A stretch of 64,000 nt of DNA from positions 21,230,975-21,294,974 of the forward strand of contig JALGQZ010000011.1 of NCBI GenBank assembly GCA_023105745.1, written 5' to 3'. Below the pieces are notes generated by a model, which searched no databases, had not been told where the DNA came from, and saw only the letters and a program-made list of their open reading frames with translations. This document shows, one piece after another, positions 34,821 to 47,280 of the stretch; position 1 is the first letter of the stretch; each line of letters begins with the position of its first letter. Source of the DNA: Austropuccinia psidii (lineage: Eukaryota > Basidiomycota > Pucciniomycetes > Pucciniales > Sphaerophragmiaceae). A program made the position numbers and the translations under genes.

Positions 34821-37800
34821 TGTGAGAAAGCATGGCCTTCTCTCCATATTTTGAATAAACCTTTGAGGTATTACATCATTTCCTAATTAGTAGAAAGAAC
34901 TTTAATTACATTGTATCACTTTTTGATTGATATATGTCACTTTGATTGACTATGTTATTCAAATGTGAAGAATCTTTCCTCAGTTTGTAATGATTATTTA
35001 TTTTGTGAGTATCCGGTTACTGGTTCAATTGAAAATGAATATTGATTGGAACATGTGATTTCCATGATCCTTATCTTCTTTTCAAGTGAAAGAATTTTAA
35101 TTTCCATAAATAAAAATATGATTTATTCACAAATATTTGGTCTATTTGAGTCAAAGTTCAAAGGTGAGGGTAAGGGTTGAACCATCAAATAACCCTTTTT
35201 TGTAAAATATATATTCCACTTTGGTATACATCTCATTATTATTCTCGCAAAAACTTTACTGGGTATTGTTTTATTAACTTGAACTTTTTTTATTTGCATT
35301 ATTTCTTGGTATATTTTGGTCCTATATGATTTTGAGATTGTGTTACACTATATGAGTCCCTCCGTGAAATCAATTGGGATACTTCTTTCTTTTATTTATC
35401 TTTTTGGCTTTTAAGCTGAGTATTCCCTTTTCTTATCCAACCATTAATTATCTTATTTCACTCTTATTTTCACTATTTGTATTGCTATTATTACCAAATG
35501 GGATTGATCCTTTTCAAAAAAGGATGAAGGAACAAAACAGCTTTTTTTCATACTAGTAGTATAATTGAAAACATATATATATTTCCAAAACATTATAGTA
35601 TTTCTAATTTGTGATCAGAAGCTTAAATCCTCTCATCCTATTGAACCAGAAAGAGTACCAGCATGTATTGAGTTTTCTAACAAAAATTGCATAACACTAG
35701 GTAAAATAAAGTAATTTAGGGAAAAAATACTTTGATTGAGAAGAAAGGTACCAATACTGTTATTCTTAATTTAAAAGTTGAGCTTATTAATCTTTTTTCA
35801 TATAGTCTATCTCATCACAGCTCATTTGATACTAAGCTTTTTTGGGGATCAGTATTGAGGTATTTGTAGCTTTTTTCCTGACTTAATATTGTAGCTTGAC
35901 TAAAGATATTTTTGAAATAAGCTCTAAGATAATTTTAGGATACAGATGGAGATAGCTCTGAAGCTACCCATAAGTTCAAATGAAGATATGAGGAGGGACT
36001 CCTGTAAGGGAATACAAATGTTTTTTTGCACAATTTGCATTTGTCTTGACTAAATTGAATGAAATGTTGAATTAATATCTCCTGTTTATTACATATTTAT
36101 ATATAGTTTTCCCGGAAAAAGAAAAGAACAAAATATTATCAGAATGACTAAGCAGTAAAGCTAAATATTTATATATAGTTTTTCTCTTACTACAATTCAA
36201 TTAAATTGAAAAAGATAATATTCAAAAAACCATTCCAAAGCATTGAAAAAAACAAATATTATAGGAATTGAAGGGATAAAAAATCAAAGGAAGGATTATT
36301 TAATTTCAATTTTATTAATTGCTTTATTTAAGACACAAATTATATTTTTCATTTGACTAAATCAAACAATAATTTATTCCTCAATACTTTAAATGAATAT
36401 TTGGATCATTAAAATAGTTGAAATTATCCAAGATTGAAGAATTGGAAATCAAAACTGAAAGAATTCAAATAGAAAGATCTACTTGAAAATTATATATCAA
36501 AATATAATCTTCATTGAGAAAAGATAAAATTCAAAGGACATTGTCTTGGGTTAATTTTTATATGTATCAATCCAAAGCTTAAAGTTTGATTTTGTATAAT
36601 CAATTTTATTGATAGAAATTCTTTAAAAAGAGCATAAAATTTAATTTCCACATTTCAGTCAATTAGTCAAAAATCTGGTAAAGGCTCTTTTACAGTTAAT
36701 GTAAAGTTGATTTATTGTGAATTTAGTGAAAAAAAATGCTTATCAGCTTCATTGGTACTGGAACATAAATCCCATAAATTTACCTGGTATCTATGTATCA
36801 TCAGTGTATTCGCTCATACTAGCTTGAAAAACTCATTGAACTTATTTAAGCCCATTGAATTGAAAATTGAAGGATATGTTATATATAATAAGGATTGACA
36901 AGCAGTGACGAGGAAGTAGACACTTGAAGGTTACAGAGGTTCTCCTAAGCTCAAAAAAAGAAATAATATCAAGAGTTAAATCATACTAAAAGGAGAAGAT
37001 TGAATGAGATTTAGATTGGTCTGTGAGATAAAAAAATTGATGATTACTTATTTAAAACATTAATATTCTTCATAACTATTTTTTTCATACAATATTTTGG
37101 AAGGGTTCATATTTTTTGATTATAAAACCTAATTTACAAAAAATATAGGTCACAAAAATTACAAAAAGGTGAATATTTGAAGTATTTTGATATGGTCTCA
37201 ATTTAAACAAAAGACTTCTGAGAATGGTTAAGTTTTTACTAAATATGATGATTAATTAATACTATAAGAATAATAGATAGTTTTATCTAGATAAGAACAT
37301 ATTCATGTGGACTTAGAAATCTATATCTCAAGAGAGAATTAGAATTAACTTAACTTATGTATTTCCAAAGCAATTTTGACTGGGAAATCAATCCACATCA
37401 ACAGCTATACAAATTACAAGTATAAAAAGGAGAATTTAATGGAAAAAAAATAAAAATTAAATGAACTTATAATATTTGTACTTGATATGTACAATACTTT
37501 GGATAATAATAATTAATTAATACATATAATGATTACTTAAAGATATATTAATTGAAGGAAAAAACCTGATTATCTCTATCAAAGAGCTGAATTTATGAGA
37601 AGCTATATATTCAGATGCTTTTCTTCAGTAAAAGTAAATATACTAAACTCCCTTTGATATTATTATGTATAATTAAATTATTGATAGGATATTATAAGCT
37701 CTTGAAGACCACACATAGATGTGAAAAAAATTCATATAGTGGAATGAGGTAGCTTTGATCAATATTGAGTTGAAATTGAGACACAGGCTGAGGGAAAATG

Positions 37801-38140
37801 AAATTAAGACTTGAGAAAATGTGGTTGTTGATATAAAGATCCAATTTCCTCAGTTTGAAGCTAAATTGAAAATAACTGGCAGTATTACTTTAGAGCTGTA
37901 GGAAAAAACCACCCTCATCACCCCATTGATAATGTATAAGAACTCTACAGAGATATGAACAAAGTGAGAAATGGATTAATTTGAAGATACATGCGGAGAT
38001 ATTACTGAAGTTAAGGATGAGTTAACTTTGAGATACACATGGAGATATTCTATGAGTTAACTCTGAGTTAAATTGGAGACTTTAGCCAAAATCCTTGTAA
38101 GGGACCTGCAGGCAGGTCCAAATGAAATCCCCCTGGTGTT
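34821..38140. other. AT-rich DNA without genes
   Basis: No credible frame. ATATTTATATATAGTTTT occurs twice (36.09 and 36.16 kb). From about 37.7 kb, words such as GAGATACACATGGAGATATT recur. A perfect palindrome (8-bp arms) is at 38102-38119. The last kilobase may be the non-coding interior of the element that ends in LTR-X, because a purine-rich tract leads into it. Confidence 0.45.
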
Positions 38141-38153
38141 TGGTGGTAGGGAA

Positions 38154-39900
38154 TGTGAGCCTTTGAGATATGAACACATATCCAAAAAGGTCACAAGAAA
38201 AATACTATGATAATTATACTTAAAATAATTATCTTAAAACTAGTGAAAATACCATAAATAGGTACAAAATTGGAATTAACTCAGAATATAATGGGTAAAC
38301 ATGTAAAATAAATTACACCATTAGATTTCTCATTGTAAAATACACATATGTCATTGTTATGGCATATCTGGAAAGTCAATAATTACTGATTAATAAATAA
38401 GAATACCCTAAAAAAGACACAAAAACTTATTTAACTCAGAAACCAATGAAACAACATGTTAAATGAATTGTACCAGTGGATTATTCATAAAGCAACACAC
38501 ATAAAGAAATTATATGGCTATTCTCTAAACTCAATACTTAAGGAATTAAGCTTAATATATGCACTTTTTTGGTCAATGCATAAACTCATGGTTTTCAGCT
38601 AATATCTCTTGATAAATACAAGATAGAGAGTTAAACCAAAAAAAAGTCACCACGTAATTACTGTAAGAACACAGATACAAACTTTATTTTACAAGTTATA
38701 AACAAGGTTAAAACTTGTAATGGTTTATTGAACAAAATCAATGGAGCTGTTGACCACTTTATTGCGAAAGTGGTCCAAACTTAAAAAAAGTAGAAATTCA
38801 GATTTTAAGAGCTCATACGTGAAGAATGACCTATTTTTTTATTATAATATTCAAAGTATAACCCCTTGAAATCAAGGTTTGAAGTTTAAAATATTGAATT
38901 TCTACAGAACAGATGAGTTACAAGGAAAATCATCAAAAATACAGTTTTGATTATTTATTTGAATGCTCTTGGAAGTTTAGTAGGGACATGTCAAGATATC
39001 TGAACTCACTGTCAGAATAGATGTAGCGTTTATAACTTAAAAGGTATTATTGATCAAAGTTCAAGCTTAAAATTTCTCATTTATGATCACTAACTGTAAT
39101 CTTACTTTAAGTTTAACAGTTATATAAGTGATAAAACTGGTGAATAGTATTATATTATTATTAATACCAATAATATCCACAAAGTTTAGGCTTCTGCCAA
39201 GCCTATCATCTCATCAAACTTAGAGTTATAGTGATAACTCTAAATAATGACATAATGATGAGATAAGATGGTTTGATCATGACATAGTCATCACTAAAAC
39301 TTAAAAGGCTGATAGCTTCCAGTGGATACCGTCAGTACACGTCTATTAAAAGATCACTGGACTCTAGAAGGGAGGGATTCACTATAAAGAGAGCTCTTTT
39401 TACTCTATTGTCACCTCAGACACATCAAAACAACTAAACAATTAAATCCAAATGTAAAATATTTCATTCTTTATATATAAATATCTTATATTATCAAGGA
39501 ACTAAAGTTATCCTTATTATAATAATCATTTTTGATGTGAATACTTCAATTTTTCTCTTGTTTTGTTATAATTCTCTCAAAAATCACATTTCCACGTAAA
39601 ATCAAGAAAAATTTTAATTTCTCTTATTTTTATTTGTAAATACAATCTAAATAAGTTGCATTTATATTATTTGGAGCAAATTTATTCAAAAGTATTATAT
39701 TAAGTGTCAAAAGTACGTTATTTCCTCTTATTATAATAATTTCTCTTTATTATTACTATCAATGATTCTTTAATTAATATAAATAGTATTTATATTAATA
39801 TATAACTTTAATATTAGTAATATTATTGTAATTAATTGTTTTTTATTAGTAAAAAACAATTTTCTATGCCTCTATTACTTGTTTGTAACAATAATAAAGT
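38154..39900 (+). mobile_element. LTR-X, an older LTR split by Gypsy2
   Basis: It opens TGTGAGCCTTTGAGATAT right behind a purine-rich tract (GGTGGTAGGGAA), as a 3' LTR does behind its polypurine tract. The first 40 bases resemble the LTR start of Gypsy2 and of LTR-X2; the rest does not. A TATA box at about 39,384 with a pyrimidine-rich start region follows. Gypsy2 was inserted at AAAGT (39896-39900); the sequence goes on at 49,080 and, after Gypsy3, at 59,764. I cannot place its 3' end. Confidence 0.5.
39383..39391 (+). promoter_or_regulatory. TATA box of LTR-X
   Basis: CTATAAAGAG is followed by a CT-rich stretch. An ACGT word and CCGTCAG lie about 50 bases upstream. Confidence 0.45.
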
Positions 39901-40691
39901 TGTGAGCCTTAGAGGTATTTTCATATACCCAAAAGACCACAAAAGATAAATTAAGACACAAATATAAATAAAATAAATTTATTTATATTATAAAAATAAA
40001 AATTGAAATATAAATACAAATTCATATTTAAAAACCAAAATTTAATTATAATTTAAAAATAAAATTACAATAAAATTGAAAATTATGAAATTATATTTTT
40101 ACTTGTAAAAATCAAGTAAAAATGAATTTTTAATAAAAATTGTGAAATTAAAATTTATTTGGTAAAAAGCTATATAAAATATATTATAACTTTTTATCCA
40201 ATAAATAAACATATAAAAATTATTTCACCATTTGATTCCTCATAGAAAATTAGGTGGGTCACCTTGGAGTGAAATTTTTATAACTCAACTCTAAATAAGT
40301 TTAAATTCCTCAAAACTTTAATTTAGTTCACACCACATGTGGTGTTAACCATCAAATTTTGTGTTAAAATTGAGGTGTTGTGTTTAGCTTAGAAGTTATG
40401 AGGAATTGAAGTATTTTCAATTGAATTCAATTGAAATGTCAAAATGTGCGCATGTATTACATAAGTGAACTTTGATTTACATATGATGTAACAATTATTA
40501 TTTTATTGTACTGTACAATTCAATTGAATTACATATGTAAATTATAAGTATAATACATGATGAGGAATTAAAGGAAAAAAAAATGGGGGGGAAAGGAACT
40601 CTAGCTCTAAGGGGGATCCAGACCCCCAAAATCCTTTCTGGATGGCTTGGGATGTCAAAATCCACACAAAAGTTCATCACCTTTGGCCTGG

Positions 40692-40720
40692 AATTGAGTC
40701 ACAGGGTCTGTGACTCAATT
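40692..40720. promoter_or_regulatory. Paired AP-1/Gcn4-like sites in a hairpin
   Basis: AATTGAGTCACAG and CTGTGACTCAATT form a perfect 13-bp inverted repeat around GGT. Each arm has a TGASTCA box, the site of Gcn4/AP-1-type bZIP factors. It lies about 330 bp before the TATA box. The same structure is intact in the 3' LTR. Confidence 0.55.
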
Positions 40721-41048
40721 GATGATGAGGTTTTGATACCAACCAGGGTGGTTTTAACTGCTGCCAAGAGGGTAAAACTACCATTAAGTTAAAACAATGT
40801 TAGTAAAAACAGGTTTAACTGGTTTTTACGCCTCTTACACACATTCTGACGTGTTTTGAAGGCTCTAAACAAGGTATTGCTATAGTAATGGCTGATTTAA
40901 GGGTCTAAAATGGCTAAAAATGGCTTAAACCAGCCCTTTTTTGGTCTAAACCAGGGTTCAATGATGCCATAATTGGCTTTTCTGTTGTCAGACTGTTTTT
41001 CACGACTGAAAAGAGTAAATTTTACTTTTTGAGTAAGAAAATTTATGG

Positions 41049-41056
41049 CTATAAAA
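41049..41056 (+). promoter_or_regulatory. Gypsy2 LTR TATA box
   Basis: TATAAAAG followed by CT-rich sequence (TCTTCTTTGCCCCACTTTTC), a likely transcription start of the element. Confidence 0.5.
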
Positions 41057-41676
41057 GAATGTCTTCTTTGCCCCACTTTTCTCTTCATGTTAGAATCTTT
41101 TCCTTTTATAATTAGTTTAAACACTGTTAAACCAATCAATAAAAGATTCAAACCACCCTTTTGAAATCATTTTAAACCTTTTGACCACGTGAAAAAATCA
41201 TTATAATCACTTTTTGTAACTCTTATAATCATTTTGAATCCTGAACCACCCCAAAAGTGAATTAAAGCATCTTTCATCACTGTTAGCTTTGTCACTTTGT
41301 TTCCAAATTCACTCTGGTCACTTTTGGGCCTGTTTTCTCTTCAATATTCTTTTTAAAGACTTTGTTCTTCAATTAATTTCTTTCAGTTCATTGCTCAATT
41401 AATTACAATTGAAATTGCTCTTGAAGAAATTTCTTTTGTAGCCTGAGAATATCTCTTGTAGAGTATTTTTTGGATTAATTTTTATTGTTGGTAAAACAAT
41501 AAATATTTCTAATATTATTGTTTTATACTAATAAAGTTATAAACAATAAAATTGGCGTGTTTTCTCTTAAACATGATATTTCTTACTATTTTTAATTGAT
41601 TTTTACCTTATACAAATTTTGAGGACAGGAAAAGTACTTGATTTTTAATCAAAGTTTCCTAGCCACAGCTTACATT

Positions 41677-41692
41677 TGGGGGCCCATCCATG
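41677..41692 (+). other. Gypsy2 primer-binding-site candidate
   Basis: TGGGGGCCCATCCATG begins two bases behind the LTR. Gypsy3 and LTR-X2 have closely related words at the same place. I could not name the tRNA. Confidence 0.5.
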
Positions 41693-41899
41693 TTATTTTA
41701 CCTGTGACATATATTTTGCTTCTTTTTAAAACCTTTTTTCTTATATTGAAAAATTAAAAGAACATATAAAAAATACTTATAATTCAAAAAACCCATAAAA
41801 ATTCATTTATTTCATATTATAAGTGAGGCTTATATTTTTATTTCTTTTTTTGAAATAACATTTTTTTACTTAATTAATTGGCTTTTTCATTAATTTTAG

Positions 41900-42857
41900 T
41901 GTCTGAAAACGTGGTAAGACAAGAAAACATTGAAACAGCCTCAACAGTCACCAGCATCATTCCTGCCAGTACTGTTAATTCAGACCATAATAGTACTGTT
42001 ATTGCGACTCAAAATAACCAACCTGAACCAATATCTTATGAATTGATTAGCCTTGATATAAGTAATACCCTTCAGAAAGCTAAGAATTTGGCCAATAGTA
42101 AGTTTTTTGATGTAAAAATACTATTTTAAGCCTTTTTAATCATAAAATATGCCTTCAACCAGATCAGGAGCCAGCTATAACCCCTCAAGCAGCTCCCAGA
42201 AAGGTAATGGACGCGATTATGACAGAAGCCAACCAGGTAAAGGAGGAAAAGGGTCAGTTGATGACTTCCAAACCACTAAAATAGGTCATTCTGATGCTGA
42301 TAATACCATTTTACCTTCACAAGGAGCTGACACCACCACAAGAAGCCTCAGTGGACATATACAAAGCCAGCCACAAAGCATACAACAATGCCCTGCAGTA
42401 CAAGGAGTAACAGATCCTTGCAGATCTGTGCAAAAACTGCATGAATTCTTACCTGACTGTGAGAAAATTCCTGGGCCATCCCAATACTTGCAAATTGCTC
42501 AATGGATGGCATCCATTGATGGAGAAGAAAAACATGATGCTCTTGACACTAGAATGGAGGAAAAACAACCCTCCACCACCCGAGCAAGTGCCAAAAACAG
42601 ACCCAGTGGCCAGAAGCAGCAATTCCAACGTGAAAAAGCAGCCACAAGCTCCAAACAAGGGCAAAGGGAAGGCACCGGCCCCAAAGCCTTACAGCCAGGG
42701 CTACAGAATTCTAAACATTCAACAGGATGCCATGGAAAATGTGTTCCAGATGGCCAGAACAATGTTGGAGTTACAAAAGAAAGAGGAGGCCAGATTAAAA
42801 TATCAGAAAAGATTCCTGATATTTTTGATTCTACTCCAGAGTTTTATGAAGCTATAA
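41900..42857 (+). pseudogene. Gypsy2 spliced upstream frame overlapping gag
   Basis: Exon 41900-42097 ends in a GTAAGT donor. Removing 42098-42162 (65 bp) joins it in frame to sequence read in the +1 frame relative to gag, which runs to 42857. The exon has no ATG, but a GTGAGG donor at 41823 spliced to the AG at 41898-41899 would build ATG from A and TG. The overlapping part looks helical in the middle (NNALQYKE, then LADLCKNCMNSYLTV), has a Pro/Lys-rich linker and ends in a charged helix. Two stops in the +1 frame (about 42,283 and 42,411) break this copy. Gypsy3 has the same arrangement. Confidence 0.5.
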
Positions 42858-44916
42858 CTGACGTAAAAAGTCATCTTTCTGATAAAAATGCATCAATTTA
42901 TGACAATCTTAAAACACCTAACTTGAGTCTGAGCCAAATAAATTAAACACTTAAATGTTTTGAAAATGTTTTAAGAACAATTAAAACTTCTAATAATGAT
43001 AATTATTTTGCCAATAAGATAAATGAACAATCTGTCATTATTAAGGAATTGACAGACAAATATTCTAAATTCAATATTGATGACATGATTGAAACAAGAA
43101 TAAAACAATCCATAGATAATATCAAAGAGGATAATAAGAAAGCTCTTGATGATATTTCAAAATCATTTACTGAAGTAAAGACACATATAATTACCTTGAA
43201 AAAGTGTCTTGATACCTCAAAAGAGGAAATATCAAAATTAACAATAAAGTTAAATGAGGTTATATCTAATAATACTAAACAAACAGAATTATGGCATGAG
43301 CTGACATATAAAGAGGATGATTATAAAAATAATGTAATAACCTCCATACAAAGCTTACAACATGAATTCAGAAATCCACAAAGGTGTAACAATAGTAAAA
43401 TGAATGATATTGAACAACTACTAAACACCTTAGCAAGAATGTCTACACCTCTGAATCAAAATGAGGGTACAGGGATTCCAAATACACGGGTATTGGATAT
43501 TGAAAATTCTCAATTAAGAAATGAATTTTCTACTTCTTTTCATAACTTGGAGCCAACAATGGGCCAAGCACTCTTGAAAGAAGTTCCAAAACTTAAGAAA
43601 TGGCCTCACTTCAGTGGTGAAGGAGAGTATGACCATATGGAATTCATCAGAGGTATTGACATGATCAAAGAAGACTTTGAATTACCAGACAGATTGGTAA
43701 CAGCAAGGTTTAACACCTTATTTACCAAATCAGCTCACAGATGGTATATCAAATTGAGACAAGCACATGGGCACCAAAGTTGGACTTGGTGGAAAACCCA
43801 AATTATCAACAAATGGGCCAATGATGCTTGGAGGTTTAAAGTGGAAACAGCCTTTGAATCTTCCAGATTTAATGCTGATAAAGACAAAGCTTTACCATGG
43901 GGTTCCATCAAAAAGACAGATTAACAGCATTATATCCTGACACGTCAGAATTTATGATCCATAGAAGGATTCTGAGACAATGTGGAGGTGACTTAGAGCA
44001 TGCTGTCAAACACAGGACTACTGAACAATCTTCAGCAGAAGATATTATCAATATATTAGAAGAAGTAAACACCAGAACCAAAATTGGTTCTAGTAGGGTG
44101 AATCTCAAAACAAGGTTTAATTCACCTTGGAAAGATTCTGTGGACAAAAACCCCAAAGAAAATTCTAATAATATTAAGTATAAATCTGCAGATACAGTCA
44201 GAAAATGCCATATTTTCAAAAGCACCACCCATTGAGCCAATACATGTCCAAAGAAGGGAAAAATCAATGAAATTGATATTGAAAAGGAACCTGATGTTGA
44301 AAAAGATGAAATAATTGAAGACAATTCAAATGATAAGTCATCCATAGTCTCTGAATCTTCAAAAGATACAGATAATATCAATGCCACTTTTAACATCATG
44401 GAATCTTATTCCCACTTGCCACAACTGAGCAATGATCAACTTGATTTATCAAAAGTTCAAGATGCACAACTTATGAAAGCCAAACCAAACAGAGGGAAAA
44501 GTTATACAGCTGGGAGCTCCTGTATAATAGAAGTGGTGATTGACAACAACCCCACCATGCTTTTGCTTGACCCAGGAGCATTCTGCTCTTGTGTTGGAAA
44601 ATCTTTTCTTAAAACTTGTGTTCCAAATTTTTAAGACCAATTGTTACCAATTGATGGTATAAAATTCAATAGTGCAAGTAATCCAATGAAACCATTAGGA
44701 ATTTATGGGACTAATGTCATATTCACACACATTAATGGGAATTTAAGAATCACAGTTGAATTTGTTGTTATGGAAAATTGCTCTAGTACCCATTTTATAT
44801 TTGGAAATGACTATTTAATCATGTATGAGATAGATTTACATAACAACAAAGACAGATACTTTACTATTGAAGACAATAAGCGCCAAAAACTTGCCCTTTT
44901 ACCATTTAAAAGATGA
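42149..44916 (+). pseudogene. gag: Gypsy2 Gag and protease, broken
   Basis: The ATG at 42149 opens MPSTRSGASYNPSSSS, a disordered head, then a coiled-coil-like stretch and the Gag core (WPHFSGEGEYDHMEF, KWANDAWRFK). Stop TAA at 42944-42946 lies in frame; a frameshift is near 43,900. The zinc knuckle (CHIFKSTTH, then TGA at 44233, ANTC) has lost its second Cys. The protease has LLLDPGAFCSC, a DPGA instead of the usual DTGA. A TAA at 44632 and a TGA at 44914 follow. The ATG itself lies inside the candidate intron 42098-42162, so gag would need unspliced RNA. Confidence 0.88.
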
Positions 44917-46616
44917 ATTACAGTGAAAAAAGTATCACCAGTCAACTTAGAGTTAGAGAAATTCAAGTCTGAACAGTTAAATGAGGCTGAAATAAGCCTT
45001 CATCTGACTGATAAACAAGAAAATTAACTTTCTTCCCTTTTGTATGAGCACAGAGGAGCATTTGCTTCAGACAAAGAACCTCTACAAGCAATTATTGGTC
45101 ATGAAGTTGATATCATTCTTAATATTGAAAGACCTTATCCACCACTCTTGAGAAGACCTGCATACCCAGCAAGTCCCAAGTCAAGAGAAGCTCTGGAAAC
45201 TCATATCAAAGAATTTCTAGACCTTGGTGTAATAAGAAAAGTTGGCCATAATGAAGAAGTAGAAATAACTACACCAGTAATAGTGGCATGGCATAATGGA
45301 AAATCCAGAATGGTTGGGGAATTTAGAGATCTGAACACTTACACTGTTCCAGACAGATACCCAATACCAAAAATCCAAATTGCCCTTACTCAAATATCTC
45401 AAGCAGTTCATATAACCACTATGGATGCCCTTAAAGGATTCCATCAAAATGTGGTGACACCAAGAGCAAGAAAATACTTGAGAATCATTGTTCATTGTGG
45501 AGTGTATGAATACTTGAGGATGCCCTTTGGTATCAAAAATGCACTTTCACACTTCCAAAGAATGATGAATGAAATATTCCCTGAAGAACCCTCGGAGGGA
45601 TGGTTAATCATTTACATTGATGAAATTATTGTATGTTCCAAGCCTTGGGAGGAGCACATGTACAGACTGTCCAGAGCTTTGACAAAAATTCAATCAGTAA
45701 ACATGAAAATCTCATTGAAGAAATGACATTTTGGATTTAAAGAACTTAAGGCACTAGGCTATGTTGTATCTGGTTTGTCCCTTGGAATTGACAAAATCAA
45801 AGTTGCAGAAGTGTTGCTAAAACCCATGCCTCAGAACAAGAACAAAATTCATTCATTCTTAGGTTTTGCAGGATATTACAGGCAACACATTAAAGATTTT
45901 GCATCCATAGCAAGACCACTTTATAAATTGTGTGACAAAGACACAGTATTTGAAATGACTGTTGACAGAGTCAAAGCTTTTGAGTCTTTAAGAGAAGCCT
46001 TGACTACTGCTCCACTCTTACTGATGCCAGACTTTAAATTGCCTTTTAAATTGTATATTGATGCATCAGGGGATGGGCCGGGTGCTGCACTTCACCAAGT
46101 TCAGATCATAAATGACAAACCTGTAGAAGGACCCATATGTTTCATATCCAGGCAAATCAAACGAACTGAAGCCAGATATGGGGCAAGTCAAATGCAATTT
46201 CTATGCCTTGTCTGGGCCTTGGAAAAATTAAACAACTTCTTGGAGGGCTGTGTTTTTGAGGTAATAACGGATTGTACAGCTGTCAAATCACTTTTAAACA
46301 TGAAAACACCCAACAGACATATGCTCAGATGGCAAATAACCATACAAGAATACGGAGGCCATATGACTATTTTTCATAAGGATGGGAATATTCATAATAA
46401 TGCATATTGACTAAGAAGATGGCCATTACCAAATAATATTGATAATCCTGCTTATGTGCCAGAAGAAGCTTCACCACAAATCCCAATAGAAGAAACAAGT
46501 GTTACAGACTTGAACACCACCTTCTTTGAAGAAGTCAGAAATAGTTACACTCAAGATAAGAATTGTAGCATCTTGTGCAAATTACTTAACAAAGACTGTA
46601 AAGCAACTCTCTAATA
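44917..46616 (+). pseudogene. pol: Gypsy2 reverse transcriptase and RNase H, broken
   Basis: The RT frame runs from about 44,917 to 46,616 with stops near 45,025, 45,724 and 46,408. RT motifs are [29 protein letters not shown] and YIDEI; the box should read YIDD, so one catalytic Asp is Glu. RNase H shows [17 protein letters not shown] and [14 protein letters not shown] frameshift near 46,617 ends the readable part. Confidence 0.88.
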
Positions 46617-47257
46617 CATGCCTTGGATGAAGTATGGAAGAAATCTTTTGATGAAGGAAGATTTCACCTACTGGATGGTATAATTTACCACAGGACCAAA
46701 CACACATGTGTCATGACAGTTGTGGACAGGTCATTAATCAATGTCGTACTAAAATAATGCCATGATAGCCCCTTTTCAGGACATGTGTCTGAAGAAAGAA
46801 CGAGAGAGAAAGTAAAGACCTGCATCTTTTATATGCAACTAACTTCAATAACATCAGAGGATGTAAAAAGCTGAAAGACTCCTTTGCAGGACCTTTTGTT
46901 ATTAAGGCCCTCCATGGAGAAAATTCTGTTGAAGTAGAGTTATCTGAAGAGCTCAGCAATATGCATCCTACATTTCCAGTGAGCTTGATAAAGCCATATA
47001 AATCTAGTTATGCTGAAAAATTCCCCTTGAGGAATAAAGTTCCCCAAGTTATACCTCCTATTGAGTCATCTGGTAGTAAGGAAATCACCAAAGTTCTCAA
47101 AGAAAGAAAGTTGAGAACCAACAAAGTAAGGGAATACCTTGTTAGGTACAGTGACCCAGCTTGTGAAGACGAATGGTTGCCAGAAAAAGACATACCTGAA
47201 GCTACTAAACTTCTCAGAAGGTTCAGACACACTAGAAATAACAATATTACAAAGTAA
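46617..47257 (+). pseudogene. int: Gypsy2 integrase remnant and chromodomain-like tail
   Basis: The zinc-binding start (CHDSPFSGHVSEER) is present up to KVKTC near 46,823. It then jumps directly to NFNNIRGCKKLKDSF, a C-terminal integrase motif. Compared with Gypsy1 (about 5287 to 6112), roughly 0.8 kb with the whole D,D-35-E core is missing. The tail is open to 47257 and ends with a chromodomain-like region (EYLVRYSDPACEDEW). The copy cannot integrate by itself. Confidence 0.87.
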
Positions 47258-47268
47258 TATTCTTTCTT

Positions 47269-47280
47269 AGGGGGAGGGAA
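47269..47280 (+). other. Gypsy2 polypurine tract
   Basis: AGGGGGAGGGAA directly before the 3' LTR, where plus-strand DNA synthesis is primed. Confidence 0.8.

Larger units (their letters stand above)
39901..41674 (+). repeat. Gypsy2 5' LTR
   Basis: Starts TGTGAGCCTTAGAGG and ends CAGCTTACA. It includes a 29-bp inverted repeat with two TGASTCA motifs (40692-40720), a TATA box at 41049, repeated TTAAACCAG-like words at 40.8-40.95 kb, and an antisense frame of 84 codons (40897-41151). Confidence 0.95.
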
